This document shows positions 31,008 to 33,740 of a DNA stretch of 33,740 nt, one piece after another (positions within the stretch are counted from its first letter, which is position 1; each line of letters opens with the position of its first letter). This stretch comes from Kiritimatiellia bacterium (GTDB lineage: Bacteria; Verrucomicrobiota; Kiritimatiellia; UBA8416; JADHWI01), in the NCBI GenBank assembly GCA_030744755.1, contig JASLPY010000059.1, positions 1 through 33,740 of the forward strand. The letters are read 5' to 3'. Below the pieces are notes generated by a model that saw nothing but the letters and a program-made list of their open reading frames with translations, ran no database searches and was not told the origin of the DNA. Position numbers and translations under genes: made by a program.

Positions 31008-32417
31008 ATGAATACAGGATCGTTTCTTAGAGTAGCATGGATAGCCCTGGCCGTATCAGCCATGCAGATCTGCGTCACCGCACGTGGCGAGAATCTGAAC
31101 CGGCCAAACGTGCTCTTCATCGCCGTGGACGATCTCAATCATTGGGTGGGATACACGGGACGGAATTCGCAGGCGAAGACACCGAACATCGACCGCCTGT
31201 CCAAGATGGGTGTATCTTTCAGTAACGCACATTGCACGGCGCCGGCCTGCAACCCTTCGCGCGCTTCCTTGATGTCGGGTATGCGCCCGAGCAGTACCGG
31301 TTGTTATCTCAACGGTCAGAAATGGACTAACTACGTCAAGGAAGGCGTTGCTCTCAATCACCATTTTCGCAAATCAGGCTACACCACCGTGGCCATGGGC
31401 AAGATCTATCACGGGCACTCGAACTCCGGTTACGAATCGGGCTGGGACGAATACCCCGCCCTGCCGGTATCCTCCGGTGGCGGCGCGCAGAAGTACGAGG
31501 GGTACTTTACGCCGATGCCGCACGACATGAAAGACCGGGACCTGGGTGATTGGCACACCGTCGACTATTGCATCAAACAGCTGCGAAAAGACCACGACAA
31601 ACCGTTCTTCATCGCCTGCGGCTTCATCAAACCGCATCTACCATGGGCAGTGCCGCGCAAATACTACGACATGTTTCCCCTGGAAGACATCCAGCTTCCA
31701 CCACATATCGAAAACGACCTGGACGACGTCCCCGCCGCCGGCGTGAGGATGGCGAAGCCGGAGGGCGATAATGCAAAATTCAAAAAGACAGGTCGCTGGA
31801 AGGCAGCAATCCAGTCCTACCTCGCCACGTGCGCCTACACCGATATGAACCTGGGGCGACTGCTTGATGCGTTCGATGACTGCAAGTACAAAGACAACAC
31901 GGTCATCGTCTTCTGGGGCGACCACGGATGGCACTTGGGCGAAAAGGAACACTGGCGCAAGTTCAGCCTCTGGGAGGAAGCTACCCGTGCGCCGTTGATC
32001 TGGGTGGCGCCGGGCGTCACCCAGCCCGGAACTGTCTGCAAGAAATCCGTCGATTTTCTCAGCATCTATCCCACACTCTGCGACCTTGCCGGTTTGCCTA
32101 TCCCATCCCACGTCGAGGGCAAGAGTCTCAAGCCGCTGCTAATCAATACGTCCGCCGACTGGGAGCATGCGGCTATCACTACTCACGGCTTTGGTAACCA
32201 CGCAGTGCGGACAGAACGCTGGAGGTACATTCGCTACAAGGACGGCAGCGAAGAGCTGTACGATCACGCCAGGGACGAATACGAGCATCGAAACCTGGCA
32301 ACCAACCCGGAGTTCACGAAAATCAAAGAAGAACTGGCCAGAAGGCTGCCCCAGAAGAACGCCCCCTTCAAATCCAAGAGCGTGGTAAGCAAGCGGCCAA
32401 AAAGGAAAAAGAAGTAA
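31008..32417 (+). CDS. Secreted sulfatase (type I, iduronate-2-sulfatase-like)
   Basis: A 469-aa type I sulfatase with a signal peptide (FLRVAWIALAVSAMQICVTA). Metal-binding DD41-42 follows NVLFIAV. The formylglycine motif is canonical C81-N-P-S-R85 (CNPSRASLMSG). FWGDHGWHLGEKEHWRKFSLWEEATRAPLIW holds the second metal site and catalytic Lys/His, split over about residues 304-334; the DHGWHLGE form is typical of iduronate-2-sulfatase-like groups. A basic tail (KRPKRKKK) ends the protein. Start 31008 has AAGGAGAG upstream; the in-frame ATG at 30963 lacks support. The first sulfatase at the other end of the window has CMASR and YSADNGF instead, so the two belong to different subfamilies and likely target different sulfate positions. 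Confidence 0.92.
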   Translation: MNTGSFLRVAWIALAVSAMQICVTARGENLNRPNVLFIAVDDLNHWVGYTGRNSQAKTPNIDRLSKMGVSFSNAHCTAPACNPSRASLMSGMRPSSTGCYLNGQKWTNYVKEGVALNHHFRKSGYTTVAMGKIYHGHSNSGYESGWDEYPALPVSSGGGAQKYEGYFTPMPHDMKDRDLGDWHTVDYCIKQLRKDHDKPFFIACGFIKPHLPWAVPRKYYDMFPLEDIQLPPHIENDLDDVPAAGVRMAKPEGDNAKFKKTGRWKAAIQSYLATCAYTDMNLGRLLDAFDDCKYKDNTVIVFWGDHGWHLGEKEHWRKFSLWEEATRAPLIWVAPGVTQPGTVCKKSVDFLSIYPTLCDLAGLPIPSHVEGKSLKPLLINTSADWEHAAITTHGFGNHAVRTERWRYIRYKDGSEELYDHARDEYEHRNLATNPEFTKIKEELARRLPQKNAPFKSKSVVSKRPKRKKK

Positions 32418-32468
32418 AGAACGACGCCAGATGGACGTGCTCTAAAGAAGCACCCCACAGGGTGCAAT

Positions 32469-32545
32469 GGGAGGGGCCTGCCCGACACCGTGCTTGCTCT
32501 GGTGCTGGGGCCTCGCTGCTGGCGGACGCCGAGGCCGTCCCTACC
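32469..32545 (+). repeat. Three-hairpin palindromic repeat, divergent copy 3
   Basis: Begins GGGAGGGGC and ends GGACGCCGAGGCCGTCCCTA, like copies at 2563 and 23927. The first hairpin is replaced by a longer one (GCCCGACACCGTGCTTGC ... CTGGTGCTGGGGC). It lies between two converging genes and its right end overlaps the last codons of the beta-helix gene. Confidence 0.65.
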
Positions 32546-33431
32546 AGACAATCATCAGCCAACCTTTGGTATAGCTCCTTGATGCAAAGGGTGTCCCGCC
32601 GTAGGCCCCTATGTTGATACGGAAGCCGTTCTTTTGTGGTTCCCCGGCAAAACGTATATCGCTGGGATCGCCGGCGTCTATGCAGAGACTGCTCACCGCA
32701 TCTGTCTTCCATGCCTGGGCCAAGGCATCCCAGCGGCCAAACCGGCTCTTGAGATGCAAATCGTCATATTCGTCGGCAAACAGGGGGTCATCCGTTATCA
32801 TGCCATCGCCGAGAGTCACGGAACCTGTAAGATTCGGTGAACCCGTCCCCTTCAGGCAACTGTAGGCAATGCCCACGGTAGCGCCCCCCTGTACGTGAAT
32901 ATCATTGGGCTCCAACTGCGTCGCTCCACCGGCAGCTTTGCCCTGCATATTCCCCCAGAAAATGCAGTTGGTAATGCTGGCCGTGCCATTCTCATGCTGG
33001 TAGAGGGCACCGCCATCTCGGTCGTCCGAATCCTTCGTAGAGTTGCCTGCCAGGGTGCAGTTGACTAACACGAGGTCACCAATGTTGTAGATTCCGGCTC
33101 CGTCGAATTCCGTCTCGTTCCGCGCAATCACGCAATTCACGAACTTGGCCGCGGTACCTGAACCGACATAAACCGCACCGCCGTTCCTCAATCCACTGTT
33201 ATCAGCGAACACGCAATTAGTGAGGGTAACGTCGCCGGCATTCTCGAAATAGGCCCCTGCACCATCAGGGTCATCGGAATGGCTTTGATTGTTGATAATC
33301 CGGCAGTTGGCCATTCTCAGTCCTTTGGCGCCACTGCGCATAGCTATCCCTCCGCCGCTGCCTTCGGCGTAGTTCAGCCCCAGCAGGAGTGCCGCGGCAA
33401 GCAGGAAGCACTGTGACGTTCTTACGGCCAT
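32541..33431 (-). CDS. Short secreted beta-helix (polymorphic-membrane-protein-like) protein, possibly truncated
   Basis: A 296-aa exported protein. A signal peptide (SQCFLLAAALLLGLNYA) is followed at once by GGGIAMRSGAKGLRMANCRI and further coils of the same kind: GAGAYFENAGDVTLTNCVF, GGAVYVGSGTAAKFVNCVI, GAGIYNIGDLVLVNCTLAGNS and GGALYQHENGTASITNCIFWG. These are right-handed parallel beta-helix repeats of the GGGI(x)nNC(x)FxxN type. Homologues normally have an N-terminal module (an AIDAAVDGD-type region) before the coils; it is missing. The C-terminal FRINIGAYGGTPFAS is the usual end block, but the last codons run into a repeat. I infer either a minimal adhesin or binding protein, or a deletion product. 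The start has only a weak ribosome-binding site. Confidence 0.72.
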   Translation of the reverse strand: MAVRTSQCFLLAAALLLGLNYAEGSGGGIAMRSGAKGLRMANCRIINNQSHSDDPDGAGAYFENAGDVTLTNCVFADNSGLRNGGAVYVGSGTAAKFVNCVIARNETEFDGAGIYNIGDLVLVNCTLAGNSTKDSDDRDGGALYQHENGTASITNCIFWGNMQGKAAGGATQLEPNDIHVQGGATVGIAYSCLKGTGSPNLTGSVTLGDGMITDDPLFADEYDDLHLKSRFGRWDALAQAWKTDAVSSLCIDAGDPSDIRFAGEPQKNGFRINIGAYGGTPFASRSYTKGWLMIVW

Positions 33432-33695
33432 AGGTAGGATCTCACCCAAAACTCTGGCGCCATATTACACAAAAAAGCAGGGCATGTAAAACACGGAGTA
33501 AGCGAGGATTCTTGTATGCGTGTAGAACGGGTTTAGGTTGAATAGATCCAGCAGGCATTTGAGGATGAGAATGGGAGAACGAAACCACCCGCGCCCCCGC
33601 GCTAGAGCTCCCGAGGACACAGAGGTCAGAGCCTCCTTCGCACAAGGCTTCGGAGGCCAAGATGGGAAGAGGAGACTCAGCTTATGGAGAGCGCA

Positions 33696-33740
33696 ATGAA
33701 TTCAACGCTCGTTTTGCTGGCACTATACATTTGCAGCATT
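33696..33740 (+). CDS. Start of an exported protein, cut by the window edge
   Basis: ATG 33696 is preceded by GGAGAG at 5-base spacing and opens MNSTLVLLALYICSI, a typical signal-peptide beginning, still open at the last base. An in-frame ATG at 33684 with GAGGAG upstream is an alternative start. Only 15 codons are visible, so no function can be given. The 264 bp between this gene and the beta-helix gene start show no other feature that I can support. Confidence 0.6.
   Translation, partial: MNSTLVLLALYICSI

Noticed and set aside
33442..33660. A 72-codon open frame on the minus strand upstream of the beta-helix gene.
   Set aside because: No ribosome-binding site, no recognisable protein features, and composition unlike its neighbours.

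Overview
The window looks like a chromosomal segment of a PVC-superphylum bacterium (Kiritimatiellota, Lentisphaerota or Planctomycetota; I cannot choose between them). The signs are two secreted sulfatases, three ThuA-domain proteins (one fused to HEAT repeats), a Tat-exported Gfo/Idh/MocA oxidoreductase, a secreted PQQ-like propeller protein and several beta-helix, sialidase and SASA-type secreted proteins. Clear Shine-Dalgarno sites precede many genes. Phylum assignment is inference from gene content, not from a marker gene.

Layout. (1) 1-460: a frameshifted C-terminal remnant of a XylR/LacI-like regulator and a repeat fragment. (2) 460-2494, minus: a small secreted lysine-rich protein and a sulfatase. 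(3) 2852-11617: a methyltransferase on the plus strand converging on an eight-gene minus-strand operon. In transcription order this is radical SAM, glycine-amidinotransferase-family enzyme, radical SAM, GT9 glycosyltransferase, transketolase N half, transketolase C half, radical SAM, and a flippase-like membrane protein. This is the most unusual part of the window. It reads as a pathway making and exporting or attaching a guanidino-modified sugar, cyclitol or similar small molecule. (4) 11992-13305, plus: an APC permease, divergent from that operon. (5) 13441-23866, plus: PQQ-like propeller, ThuA, Tat-Gfo/Idh/MocA, HEAT-jelly-roll-ThuA giant, sugar isomerase, MFS transporter and a second isomerase, probably an oxidative sugar catabolism module. 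(6) 24046-32417, plus: ThuA, SASA esterase-like, Tat metallophosphoesterase, sialidase-like protein, beta-helix protein (GH141-like) and a second sulfatase, probably extracytoplasmic attack on a sulfated or acylated glycan. (7) 32541-33740: a short beta-helix protein on the minus strand and the start of one more exported protein at the right edge.

The second notable layer is the intergenic DNA, which is full of palindromic repeats. One family fills every real gap of the radical-SAM operon. Several families with completely different stems share the same asymmetric linker (GTAC...GAGGGAAAGTAGG-like) between two self-complementary arms, the architecture of REPIN/BIME elements. A separate 52-bp three-hairpin repeat carries a tail that ends just before the start codon of two unrelated genes. 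No rRNA, tRNA, CRISPR array, transposase or phage gene was seen.
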